This document shows positions 44,710 to 52,475 of a DNA stretch of 64,000 nt, in pieces; position 1 is the first letter of the stretch; each line of letters begins with the position of its first letter. Made by a program: the position numbers and the translations under genes. The stretch covers positions 62,001 to 126,000 of the forward strand of contig JADJMH010000037.1 in NCBI GenBank assembly GCA_016709675.1, in the 5' to 3' direction. A model generated the notes under the pieces. That model searched no databases and was not told the DNA's origin. It worked only from the letters and a program-made list of their open reading frames with translations. This DNA is from Candidatus Accumulibacter proximus. GTDB taxonomy: Bacteria; Pseudomonadota; Gammaproteobacteria; Burkholderiales; Rhodocyclaceae.

Positions 44710-46302
44710 ATGGCTGGTACGAACACCACGGGTTTGATGGATGGAAAAGCGTTTCGGGAGTCGCTGAGAAAGTACAAGCCGACTGTCTATGTTGATGGAC
44801 AATTGATTGAGTCGGTCGTTGACGCACCTTCGCTTCAGCCAGGTATCAATGCCTTGGCCGTGACCTACGATTTTGCCCATGACCCGGCCCTTGCGCCGTT
44901 GATGCTGGCGAAGCAAACGGTCTCCGGTAAGACGCTCAATCGAATGCTGCATATCGACGAATCGGCCGGAGACCTACTGAACAAGCTAGAAGCAATCCGT
45001 GTGCTCTGCCAGGAAACCGGCTGCGCTCAACGCTACCTCGCCCACGATGCCCTCAATGGCATCTTGCAGGCCGTGACCAAGATGGACGATGCGAAGGGTT
45101 CGACGGAGCACAGCGCCAAGTTCGCCGCGTATCTCCAGAAAGTGCAGGACGACGACCTGACGCTGGGTATCGCCATGACCGATGCCAAGGGGGACCGTAG
45201 CAAGCGCCCCAATCAACAACTGAATCAGGATGTGTACGTCCATATCGTTGAGCGCAACGCGAAAGGCATCGTCATCACCGGCACCAAGGCGATTGTGACG
45301 GGTGCTCCTTACGTGCATGAATTCCTCGTCATGCCCTCGCGCACCATGCGTGAGGACGATGCCGATTTCGCCATTTGCTGCGCAGTACCAGTGGATGCGC
45401 CAGGCATCACCATTGTCTCTCGTTCTGCCGGTCGCCCAGGCGAGCCTGAACACGGTGCGCCACTCTTCTCGCGCAAGTATGGCCAGGCGACTGGCGTGGT
45501 CATCTTCAACAAGGTGTTCGTTCCGTGGAAGCGGATCTTCCTCGCGGGTGACTGGGAGTTCTCGGGAGACATTACCTACAACTATGCGACGCATCACCGT
45601 CACAGTTGCATCGGGGCCCGTGCCGGCTTTGGTGACCTGCTGATTGGCGCCGGGGTTCTGATGTGCGAAGCCAACGGCCTCGACCCGAACAAGAAGAGCA
45701 ACCTGCGGGACCCGATGGTCGAACTCATCAAGATTACCGAAGGGTTCTATGCCTGCGGGGTGGCAGCCAGCGTCTACGCGGTTCAAGACCCGCACTCAAA
45801 GACCTTCATGCCGGAGCCTGTGTATTCAAACATCGGCAAGCTGCTGCTCTCGACTCAGATTTACGACATGCACCGTTTGGCTCATGAAGTCTCTGGCGGT
45901 CTTATCGTTGCGCTGCCCGGACCGGACGAGGACCATAACCCGGCTACCGCTGCAACGCTGGCGGAAGTGCTTCGTGCCAACCCGAACGTCCCGTACGACA
46001 AGCGTATCGAGGTGTCGCGTTTCATCGAAGATTTGACGGCTTCGTACCAAGGCGGCTGGTACTCACTCATTAGTCTGCACGGCGGTGGCTCGCCGACGGC
46101 ACTTAAGCAGGAAATCTGGCGCAACTATCCGGTGGGCAACAAGGTGGAGTTAGTCGAGCGCCTGTTGGAACGGGGTGTTTTGGCTGAGGACAACCGGGCC
46201 ATCACCAAGAACAAGCAACCGGGCCGTTGTTGCGACGCAGGTTGCAGTCAGCCTGGTCAGCCGTTCATGGTGCCGCTGTCGAAGGTGACCAAGTCAGCGT
46301 AA
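44710..46302 (+). CDS. 4-hydroxybutyryl-CoA dehydratase / 4-HPA 3-hydroxylase family flavoprotein
   Basis: An intact 530-residue member of the HpaB/AbfD flavoprotein superfamily, behind an AGAAGGGAATCGTT leader. Family words include TYDFAHDPALAPLMLAKQTV, NRMLHIDESAGDLLNKLEAI, MPSRTMREDDADFAICCAVP, NKVFVPWKRIFLAGDW, and GGLIVALPGPDED. Possible Fe-S ligands are Cys100 and Cys105 (LCQETGC) and Cys300 with His295/296 (THHRHSC). The spacing differs from the C99/C103/H292/C299 set of Clostridium AbfD as I remember it, so the exact reaction (4-hydroxybutyryl-CoA dehydration or a related one) is open. Its repressor has been destroyed by ISL3, predicting constitutive expression. Confidence 0.8.
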   Translation: MAGTNTTGLMDGKAFRESLRKYKPTVYVDGQLIESVVDAPSLQPGINALAVTYDFAHDPALAPLMLAKQTVSGKTLNRMLHIDESAGDLLNKLEAIRVLCQETGCAQRYLAHDALNGILQAVTKMDDAKGSTEHSAKFAAYLQKVQDDDLTLGIAMTDAKGDRSKRPNQQLNQDVYVHIVERNAKGIVITGTKAIVTGAPYVHEFLVMPSRTMREDDADFAICCAVPVDAPGITIVSRSAGRPGEPEHGAPLFSRKYGQATGVVIFNKVFVPWKRIFLAGDWEFSGDITYNYATHHRHSCIGARAGFGDLLIGAGVLMCEANGLDPNKKSNLRDPMVELIKITEGFYACGVAASVYAVQDPHSKTFMPEPVYSNIGKLLLSTQIYDMHRLAHEVSGGLIVALPGPDEDHNPATAATLAEVLRANPNVPYDKRIEVSRFIEDLTASYQGGWYSLISLHGGGSPTALKQEIWRNYPVGNKVELVERLLERGVLAEDNRAITKNKQPGRCCDAGCSQPGQPFMVPLSKVTKSA

Positions 46303-46860
46303 TCCACGAACCACCTCCGGGCTTGGGCTCGGAGGTGGCAGTCTGATGACGTATGCAGGGCGGCCATTGGATTGAAGCTGCCATCCCAAGGTCTGCTTCG
46401 GGGATGTTGCCAGTGACGGCTTGTGGCCGACCGCCGACGGACGCCATCCTACATCCGCTGACTGCTTTCCGGAGCGCAGCGGTCGGTCCCCCGAGGACAG
46501 GGACATCCCCAAACGAATGGCCGCCTACCGCTGGTGGCTTCAGGTCTAGGTTGGCTTTGGAGAAACGCCGCACCGACAACGCTGCCCAGTTATCCACTGT
46601 TGGCGACAGATCCTCGGCACCCGGCGACGGGCGTTACTGCGTAGCGGCGACGTGGTGACCAAGGGGTCCCCTTTTGCTGGCGGTGCTCAGGTCGGGATAA
46701 GGCAGCGCACTGCCGGCAGAGAGCTCTGCCGAACCCGGCACCGCGCCAGGCTTTCCTTGTTGGCTTGGATTCGGATTGCTGGCATCTGGCTACATGGTGG
46801 CTACACAGACCAGAGCATACCTGTAGCATGTCGCTGGGATTCGACAAGCCCTTGATTACT
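46303..46860. other. Intergenic region before tRNA-Thr
   Basis: About 560 bp with no convincing gene. The part 46353-46560 consists of GC-rich words (GGCGGCCATTGG, CCGAATCACG-like, AACGAATGGCCGCCT) reminiscent of dispersed repeats. The stretch 46680-46860 shows no clear coding frame. Confidence 0.45.
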
Positions 46861-46934
46861 TGGTGCCCCCAGTCGGAATCGAACCAACGCCTGATGATTA
46901 CAAATCAACTGCACGACCTTCATGCTACGGGGGC
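46861..46934 (-). tRNA. tRNA-Thr(UGU), atypical
   Basis: The 74-nt cloverleaf begins GCCCCCGTAGC and ends GGGGGCACCA with encoded CCA. Acceptor (GCCCCCG/TGGGGGC) and T arm (GTTGG-TTCGATT-CCGAC) pair well. The anticodon loop TTTGTAA gives TGT (Thr). The anticodon stem GTTGA/TCATC contains a U-U mismatch and the D arm (GCAT-GAAGGTC-GTGC) is unusual. It stands alone. Confidence 0.75.
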
Positions 46935-47190
46935 ACGCTCTGTTGCACGGCGCGATTATAGCTCAAGCACGCGGCGGCGTACCAGCTTGCCGCCTTCCCG
47001 GCAAGGACCACAGTGCATTTCCAGCAAACGTATAGCATCAACAGCTGGCGGACGGGCAAGCCCGGAATCATCGGGGAAAGGTCAACGGCTCTGCGGGTAA
47101 GCAATCTGCGGTGCAGGCTGTTGGGCGCATTCTTTCGCAGCTGTGGACCGGCTGTTAGAATGGCCCTGACTGTCATTTCGATGGAAAGCC
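46935..47190. other. Leader of the diguanylate cyclase gene
   Basis: 256 bp between the tRNA and the GGDEF gene, presumably holding both promoters. No gene is seen. Confidence 0.4.
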
Positions 47191-48978
47191 ATGCCAAGCT
47201 TCTCGAACCCTTCGGAGATTGCCCGCGAAGCGCTGCGTCTGCTGGCCGTCAGGCGGCTGTCGCCTTCACCCGCGAACTACCAGGCCTTGTATAACGAGAT
47301 TGCGGGCATCGCTGGCGAACCGGCGGAAACCTTCCCGGAACCTGGGCTGAAGGCTCTTCTCGGACCACTGCCCAAGGAAACGGTTGGTCAGCAAAAGCTC
47401 GCGAAGCGCTTCGAGCAGGCGCTCTCGGGCAGGAACTGGGAGGAACTCCGGGAGGGCGTGTCCGAGTTGGTCAGGCAGCTCGGCAAGGAACAGGACCTGC
47501 CATGGAGCGAACTTTTCAGCGATCTTCTCCGCCAGTGGGAGAACAAGCAGGCCGGGCTGACCGTCGCGCGCAAGCGTGAAGCGTTTGAGCGCGTGCTCGC
47601 TGGCAGCTCGGGCAATAGCGAGCTGTTGTTCTCGCGATTGCAGGGATTGGTGAAATCGTGGTCCCTCAATACGCCGGCGGCCGCGGAGGATCCGCTGATG
47701 GAAACCGGGGGAGCGGCCGCGGAAACCGGCATGTTGCTGCCCAATGAAGTCGCGGTGCCAGGTGCCCTCCCGACGAGGGAATTGACGACCGAGCTACGCG
47801 ACCTGTTCGCCTACACCCTTGAATCGGTTATCGCCACCCAGCTTGCCAATGAACCGGAACTCGCAGCCGACGCCAGGGCGCTGGTACACAAGATTCGCAC
47901 CGCCAGTTCACGCGACTCGCTGGAAGGCCTGTTGGCCGGTATCAAGCGCTTTGCATTCCGGCTGGAGATCCTCGCCGAAGATCGTGCCGAACTCCGCGCG
48001 GGTTTGCTCAACTTGCTGCAACTGCTGATCGAGAACGTCGGCGAGCTGGTCATTGAGGACCGCTGGCTGGCCGGCCAGATCGAGATCGTCCGTGACATCG
48101 TCTGCGGGCCTTTGAACATCCGATCGATTGGCGACGCCGAAACGCGGCTCAAGGAAGTGATTTTCAAGCAGAGCCAGCTCAAGCACAGCCTCAATGAAGC
48201 CAGGGAAAGCCTCAAGCAGATGCTTGCCGGCTTCGTGGATCATCTGGCCGAATTTGCCGATTCGACCTCGGACTATCACGACAAGATTGAACTCTGTGCC
48301 GACAGGATCGGCCAGGCCGAGGACATCACCCAACTCGAAGACGTACTCGCCGAAGTGATCCGGGAGACGAAAATCATCCAGCTCAACGCGCAGCGTTCGC
48401 GTGACGACCTACGCGCCGCGAGACAGCGGGTTAGTGAAACCGAGAAACGAATTGCCGAGCTCCAGGTGGAACTGGACAAGGCCAGCACCCTGGTTCGGCA
48501 CGACCAGTTGACTGGTACGCTCAATCGCCGGGGTCTTGAAGAGGCATTCGACAAGGAGTCGGCGCGCGCCCAGCGCCGCAAATCCACCCTCTGCGTCGCC
48601 CTGCTCGACATCGACAACTTCAAGAAGCTCAACGACTCCATGGGCCATGACGCTGGCGACGCGGCGCTGATTCACCTGGCCACCGTCATCCGCGAGACGA
48701 TGCGTCCGCAGGATACGGTCGCCCGTTTTGGCGGCGAGGAGTTCATCATTCTGTTGCCGGAAACACCGGCTGAAGATGCGAAGACCGCCATCGTCCGCCT
48801 GCAGCGCGAGCTGACCCGGCGCATCTTTCTGCATGACAACAACCGGCACCTGATCACCTTCAGCGCCGGCGTCACGGATTTGCGCCCGGGCGATACGCAG
48901 GCATCGGTGACCAAGCGGGCAGACGAGGCGATGTATGCGGCCAAACAGGCGGGGAAGAATCGGGTAACGATTGGCTAG
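47191..48978 (+). CDS. GGDEF-domain diguanylate cyclase
   Basis: A 595-residue cytoplasmic protein. The N-terminal ~420 residues are helical, including EIAREALRLLAVRRLSPSPANYQALYNEI and a long coiled coil (about 380-430, RAARQRVSETEKRIAELQVEL). The C-terminal domain is GGDEF: RHDQLTGTLNRRGLEEAF, ALLDIDNFKKLNDSMGHDAGD, the active-site loop GGEEF (514-518) and, five residues upstream, the RxxD product-inhibition site RPQD (505-508). It should make c-di-GMP under feedback inhibition. The last 4 bp overlap the convergent tcdA gene (stop codons interlock). Confidence 0.9.
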   Translation: MPSFSNPSEIAREALRLLAVRRLSPSPANYQALYNEIAGIAGEPAETFPEPGLKALLGPLPKETVGQQKLAKRFEQALSGRNWEELREGVSELVRQLGKEQDLPWSELFSDLLRQWENKQAGLTVARKREAFERVLAGSSGNSELLFSRLQGLVKSWSLNTPAAAEDPLMETGGAAAETGMLLPNEVAVPGALPTRELTTELRDLFAYTLESVIATQLANEPELAADARALVHKIRTASSRDSLEGLLAGIKRFAFRLEILAEDRAELRAGLLNLLQLLIENVGELVIEDRWLAGQIEIVRDIVCGPLNIRSIGDAETRLKEVIFKQSQLKHSLNEARESLKQMLAGFVDHLAEFADSTSDYHDKIELCADRIGQAEDITQLEDVLAEVIRETKIIQLNAQRSRDDLRAARQRVSETEKRIAELQVELDKASTLVRHDQLTGTLNRRGLEEAFDKESARAQRRKSTLCVALLDIDNFKKLNDSMGHDAGDAALIHLATVIRETMRPQDTVARFGGEEFIILLPETPAEDAKTAIVRLQRELTRRIFLHDNNRHLITFSAGVTDLRPGDTQASVTKRADEAMYAAKQAGKNRVTIG

Positions 48979-49793
48979 AGCGGCATGGCGGCCCCCACAC
49001 CCTTGCTCGCGGCTCGGCCCTCGCCTCTGGCCAAATGCTTGAGTACTTCACCGGCAGCCAGCAAACCGAAGACTGCCGTCACACAGACTGACGAACCAAA
49101 GCCTGCGCAGTTGAGGCCGCTCAGCGGCGCGGGCTGCTGGCAGGCGTCGGCACGTGGCGGATGGCGTAATGGTTCACCGGAAAACACGGCCGGGATGCCG
49201 AATTTTTTCTTGACTTCTCTGGTGAAGCCGTAGTCCTTCCGCAACAAGGAACGTACTTTCGAGAGCAGAGGATCCTGAATGGTCAGAGCAAGGTCAGCGA
49301 TCTGGATTCGGGTCGCGTCGATCTGGCCGCCGGCGCTACCGGCGGTGATCAGGGGGGTGGCGGATCGCTTTGCCCAGGCAATCATTGCCGCCTTGGTACG
49401 TACCTGGTCAATGGCGTCGATCACGTAATCGACTGCCCCGCCAAGAATCGCCTCGACGGTCTCCGGTGTCACGAAGTCCTCGATTTCTCTGACCTCGCAC
49501 GTCGGGTTGATGGCCCCTATCCTGTGCGCCATGGCGCTCACCTTGGCCTTGCCGAACTCGCCGTCGAGCGCGTGTACCTGACGGTTGACGTTGGATTCGG
49601 CGATCATGTCCAGGTCGACGAGGGTGATCCTGCCGATTGCCGAACGCGCAAGCGCCTCAGCCGCCCAGGAACCGACGCCGCCAATCCCGATGACGGTGAC
49701 GTGCGCATGCTGGAAGCGCTGTAGTGCATCCGCTCCGTAGAGGCGCGCGATACTGCCAAAGCGGCGCGCCAGGTCGGTAGAAGTCTCGCTCAT
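48975..49793 (-). CDS. tcdA: tRNA threonylcarbamoyladenosine dehydratase
   Basis: A 272-residue ThiF/E1-like enzyme starting MSETSTDLARRFGSIARLYG at 49793; longer readings upstream lack coding character. Features: the nucleotide-binding GIGGVGSWAAEALARSAIGR-ITLVDLD, DMIAESNVNRQVHAL, VIDAIDQVRTKAAMIAWAK, then SAGGQIDATRIQIADLA and the Cys in NCAGFGSSVCVTAVFG. TcdA (CsdL) cyclises t6A37 to ct6A in ANN-decoding tRNAs, using ATP. No csdA/csdE neighbours are seen. Confidence 0.9.
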   Translation of the reverse strand: MSETSTDLARRFGSIARLYGADALQRFQHAHVTVIGIGGVGSWAAEALARSAIGRITLVDLDMIAESNVNRQVHALDGEFGKAKVSAMAHRIGAINPTCEVREIEDFVTPETVEAILGGAVDYVIDAIDQVRTKAAMIAWAKRSATPLITAGSAGGQIDATRIQIADLALTIQDPLLSKVRSLLRKDYGFTREVKKKFGIPAVFSGEPLRHPPRADACQQPAPLSGLNCAGFGSSVCVTAVFGLLAAGEVLKHLARGEGRAASKGVGAAMPL

Positions 49794-50026
49794 TATGGTT
49801 TCAGGGTCCGCCTCTCCGGCAAGTGTTGCCGCACAGTTTAGCGGAAAGCCATGCCGCTGGTGGTTCAGCCGGGTGCCGCCAAGGAACTCACGGGGAACCA
49901 GCCTGCTTGTGTCGAGGGGATCTTCCTTCAGGCATGGCTGTCGCGCAGTACCCACCGATTCATGCCGCTGGCCGTTGGGCGCCATGCTGGGCTAAACTTC
50001 GCTTTTTTTGTTCACGAGGAGCTCCA
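49794..50026. other. Divergent promoter region of tcdA and the FKBP gene
   Basis: 233 bp between divergent starts. A GAGGAGCT Shine-Dalgarno sequence precedes the FKBP ATG. No further site is called. Confidence 0.4.
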
Positions 50027-50371
50027 ATGCCCATTGTCACCACACCGAGCGGTCTGCAGATCGAAGACATCATTGTTGGCAGCGGTCCGACCGCCAGCGT
50101 TGGTCAGCACGTCATCGTGCATTACACGGGCTGGCTGGCCGATGGCAAGAAGTTCGATTCAAGCGTCGACCGCAACGAGCCCTTCCGCTTTCCGCTTGAC
50201 GGGCGACACGTCATCGCCGGCTGGGAAGAAGGTGTTCCCGGGATGAGCGTAGGCGGCATCCGCAAGCTCACCATTCCCGCCGATCTGGCTTACGGCGCGC
50301 GTGGGGCCGGGAAAATGATCCCACCGCACGCAAAGCTGGTCTTCGAGATAGAGTTGCTTGATATTGCCTGA
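50027..50371 (+). CDS. FKBP-type peptidyl-prolyl isomerase
   Basis: A 114-residue single-domain FKBP with no signal peptide. The start MPIVTTPSGLQIEDIIVGSG follows GAGGAGCTCCA. Family residues are seen in order: VIVHYTGWLADGKKFDSSVD, PFRFPLDGRHVIAGWEEGVPGM, GGIRKLTIPADLAYGARGAG and IPPHAKLVFEIELLDI. Active-site positions (Tyr, Phe, Asp, Phe, Val-Ile, Trp, Tyr) are all present, so the protein should catalyse prolyl cis-trans isomerisation in the cytoplasm. The next gene begins 3 bp after the stop, so they are probably co-transcribed. Confidence 0.95.
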   Translation: MPIVTTPSGLQIEDIIVGSGPTASVGQHVIVHYTGWLADGKKFDSSVDRNEPFRFPLDGRHVIAGWEEGVPGMSVGGIRKLTIPADLAYGARGAGKMIPPHAKLVFEIELLDIA

Positions 50372-50374
50372 GCG

Positions 50375-51376
50375 ATGGTCGAGCGGTCGCGCAAGACCCT
50401 GAGCCGGTCACCCGCCACGCCGCTGGCCGGCGTTGCAGTCGGTAGCGGTCGCTCGGCGGTCAGTGACCGGCTGACCAGGGACGAGCCGGTCGCAGCTCCC
50501 GCTCCCTGCAATGCGCGGCCCTCCGTCAAGGTCGGGGCAGCGCCACCCGCGCGCCAGACCGCCGCGAGCAGTTTCCCGGCGGCAACGGCGCCGACGCTGC
50601 GTGCTGGACACGCGACGGAAGCCGTCGGCCCTGCGAGCAGTGCAGCACCTGCCGGCGTACGCATTGCCAAGTTGATGGCCGAGCGTGGCCTTTGCTCGCG
50701 CCGCGATGCCGACGAGTACATTGCCCGTGGCTGGGTCTTCGTTGATGGGCGACGGGTCAGCGAACTCGGCACCCGTGCGGATCCGGCAGCGGTGATTGTG
50801 CTTGACTATCCGGCGCAAAGGAATCAGCAAAGCCGGATGACGATTCTGCTGCACAAGCCGGTGGGCTATGTCTCCGGTCAGCCAGAGCCTGGCTTCACGC
50901 CGGCGGTGACACTGATCCAGCCGAACACGCAGCACCGTACGCCCGGCGCGCCGGTCTTCCATCCTTCGTGTCTGAAGGGACTGGCACCTGCCGGCCGGCT
51001 AGACATCGACTCGACCGGTCTGCTGGTACTGACGCAGGATGGGCGGGTGGCGCGCCAGCTGGTTGGTGAGAACTCGACGATTGACAAGGAATATCTGGTA
51101 CGCGTCGAAGGCCACCTCGACGCCAGGGGCCTCGCCCTTCTCAACCACGGACTCAGCCTTGATGACCGCAAGCTGAAGCCGGCCAGGGTCGAGTGGCTCA
51201 ACGAGGATCAACTTCGCTTCGTTCTACGTGAAGGGCGCAAGCGGCAGATCCGGCGAATGTGCGACCTGGTCGGGCTACGTGTCATCGGGCTCAAGCGGGT
51301 CCGCATTGGTGCGGTCCGGCTTGGCGACCTGCCGCTTGGCCAGTGGCGTTTCCTGCGCCCGGACGAGGCCTTCTGA
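50375..51376 (+). CDS. rluF: RluF-type 23S rRNA pseudouridine synthase
   Basis: A 333-residue RsuA/RluB-family enzyme. The first ~85 residues are an Ala/Pro/Arg-rich, low-complexity extension. An S4 RNA-binding domain follows (RIAKLMAERGLCSRRDADEY, ARGWVFVDGRRVSEL), then the synthase: ILLHKPVGYVSGQ, catalytic motif GRLDIDSTGLLVLTQDG (Asp in RLD), KEYLVRVEGHLDARG and the terminal EGRKRQIRRMCDLVGLRV. The 'ERGLCSRRxADEYIxRGWVFVDG' word suggests RluF (U2604) rather than RluB. A later start near GVRIAKLM would remove the extension, but no better ribosome-binding site is evident. Confidence 0.85.
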   Translation: MVERSRKTLSRSPATPLAGVAVGSGRSAVSDRLTRDEPVAAPAPCNARPSVKVGAAPPARQTAASSFPAATAPTLRAGHATEAVGPASSAAPAGVRIAKLMAERGLCSRRDADEYIARGWVFVDGRRVSELGTRADPAAVIVLDYPAQRNQQSRMTILLHKPVGYVSGQPEPGFTPAVTLIQPNTQHRTPGAPVFHPSCLKGLAPAGRLDIDSTGLLVLTQDGRVARQLVGENSTIDKEYLVRVEGHLDARGLALLNHGLSLDDRKLKPARVEWLNEDQLRFVLREGRKRQIRRMCDLVGLRVIGLKRVRIGAVRLGDLPLGQWRFLRPDEAF

Positions 51377-51418
51377 CGAACGCCAGGCCCGAAACCGTTC
51401 GCGTTTGTCGTCGGCGAG

Positions 51419-52456
51419 TCAGAGGATCACCGGCTCCGGCGTCAGTTCCACGCCAAAGCGCGCGCGGACATCGGCCTGAACAGCTCTGGCCAGGGCGATC
51501 ACCTCAGCACCTTGCGCGCCGCCGCGATTGACCAGTACCAGCGCCTGTTTCTCGTACATCCCGACGCAGCCCAGGTCACGGCCTTTCCAGCCGCTGTGCT
51601 CGATCAGCCAGCCGGCAGCAAGCTTGACGCGGCCATCGGGCTGCGGGTAGCAGGGAAGATCCGGATGAGTCCAGCGCAGTCGTTCGGCGACTACTCCATC
51701 GACCAAAGGATTATGAAAGAAGCTGCCGGCGTTGGGAACGACCGTTGGATCCGGCAGCTTGCGGCGGCGAACCGCGATCACTGCTGCGGCAATCTCCTGC
51801 GCAGTCGGGTGGGTGGTCTGCTGGCGGTCGAGCTCGGCCGCCAGGTCAGTGTAAGCCGTCAGCGGCTGCCAGGCCTTCGGCAGGCGGAAGGTGACGCGGG
51901 TAATCACGCGGCAGGCGTCGAGGTGCCAGCCCTGCTGCTTGAAGACGCTGTCGCGATAGGCAAAACGGCAGGCTGTTCGATCCAGCCGCAGCAACCTGCC
52001 GCTTGGCATGTCGAGCGCTTCGAGGGACAGGAAGCGATCAGCAACTTCCAGTCCATAGGCGCCGATGTTCTGGATGGGCGCTGCGCCGACTGTGCCGGGG
52101 ATCAGCGCCAAGTTCTCGAGTCCCGGCCAGCCCTGCTCCAGCGTCCAGCTCACCAGTTGGTGCCAGTTTTCGCCGGCACCAGCGCGGACGTACCAGGCGT
52201 CGTCGTCCTCGCCGATCAGTTCGCGGCCGCCGATTGCCATGTGCAGCAACAGGCCATCAAAGTCGCCGCTGAATACCAGATTGCTGCCGGAACCGAGGAC
52301 GAAGCGGCGCAGGGCGCTGCTGCCGACGACTTGCCGGAGTTGATCGACGTTGCTGATCTCGGCCCAGAACGTGGCCTTGCCGGGCAGGGCCAGCGTCGTT
52401 CGCGAAGCCAGCTCGACGTCACGCTGCACGAATTCGGGGAGTTGCATGCCGGTCAT
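51419..52456 (-). CDS. murB: UDP-N-acetylenolpyruvoylglucosamine reductase
   Basis: A 345-residue type I MurB reducing UDP-GlcNAc-enolpyruvate to UDP-MurNAc with NADPH and FAD in peptidoglycan synthesis. Motifs: ASRTTLALPGKATFWAEISN, FVLGSGSNLVFSGDFDGLLL, ALIPGTVGAAPIQNIGAYG, the catalytic RDSVFKQ (Tyr-Arg-Asp), DPTVVPNAGSFFHNPLV (catalytic Ser in GSFF) and the C-terminal Glu in LTPEPVIL. The start at 52456 (MTGMQLPEF) or 52447 is right; an upstream frame reads into metH. It begins 20 bp after the metH stop on the same strand, so metH and murB may be co-transcribed. Confidence 0.95.
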   Translation of the reverse strand: MTGMQLPEFVQRDVELASRTTLALPGKATFWAEISNVDQLRQVVGSSALRRFVLGSGSNLVFSGDFDGLLLHMAIGGRELIGEDDDAWYVRAGAGENWHQLVSWTLEQGWPGLENLALIPGTVGAAPIQNIGAYGLEVADRFLSLEALDMPSGRLLRLDRTACRFAYRDSVFKQQGWHLDACRVITRVTFRLPKAWQPLTAYTDLAAELDRQQTTHPTAQEIAAAVIAVRRRKLPDPTVVPNAGSFFHNPLVDGVVAERLRWTHPDLPCYPQPDGRVKLAAGWLIEHSGWKGRDLGCVGMYEKQALVLVNRGGAQGAEVIALARAVQADVRARFGVELTPEPVIL

Positions 52457-52475
52457 TGTCTCTTCACGCGCTGGC

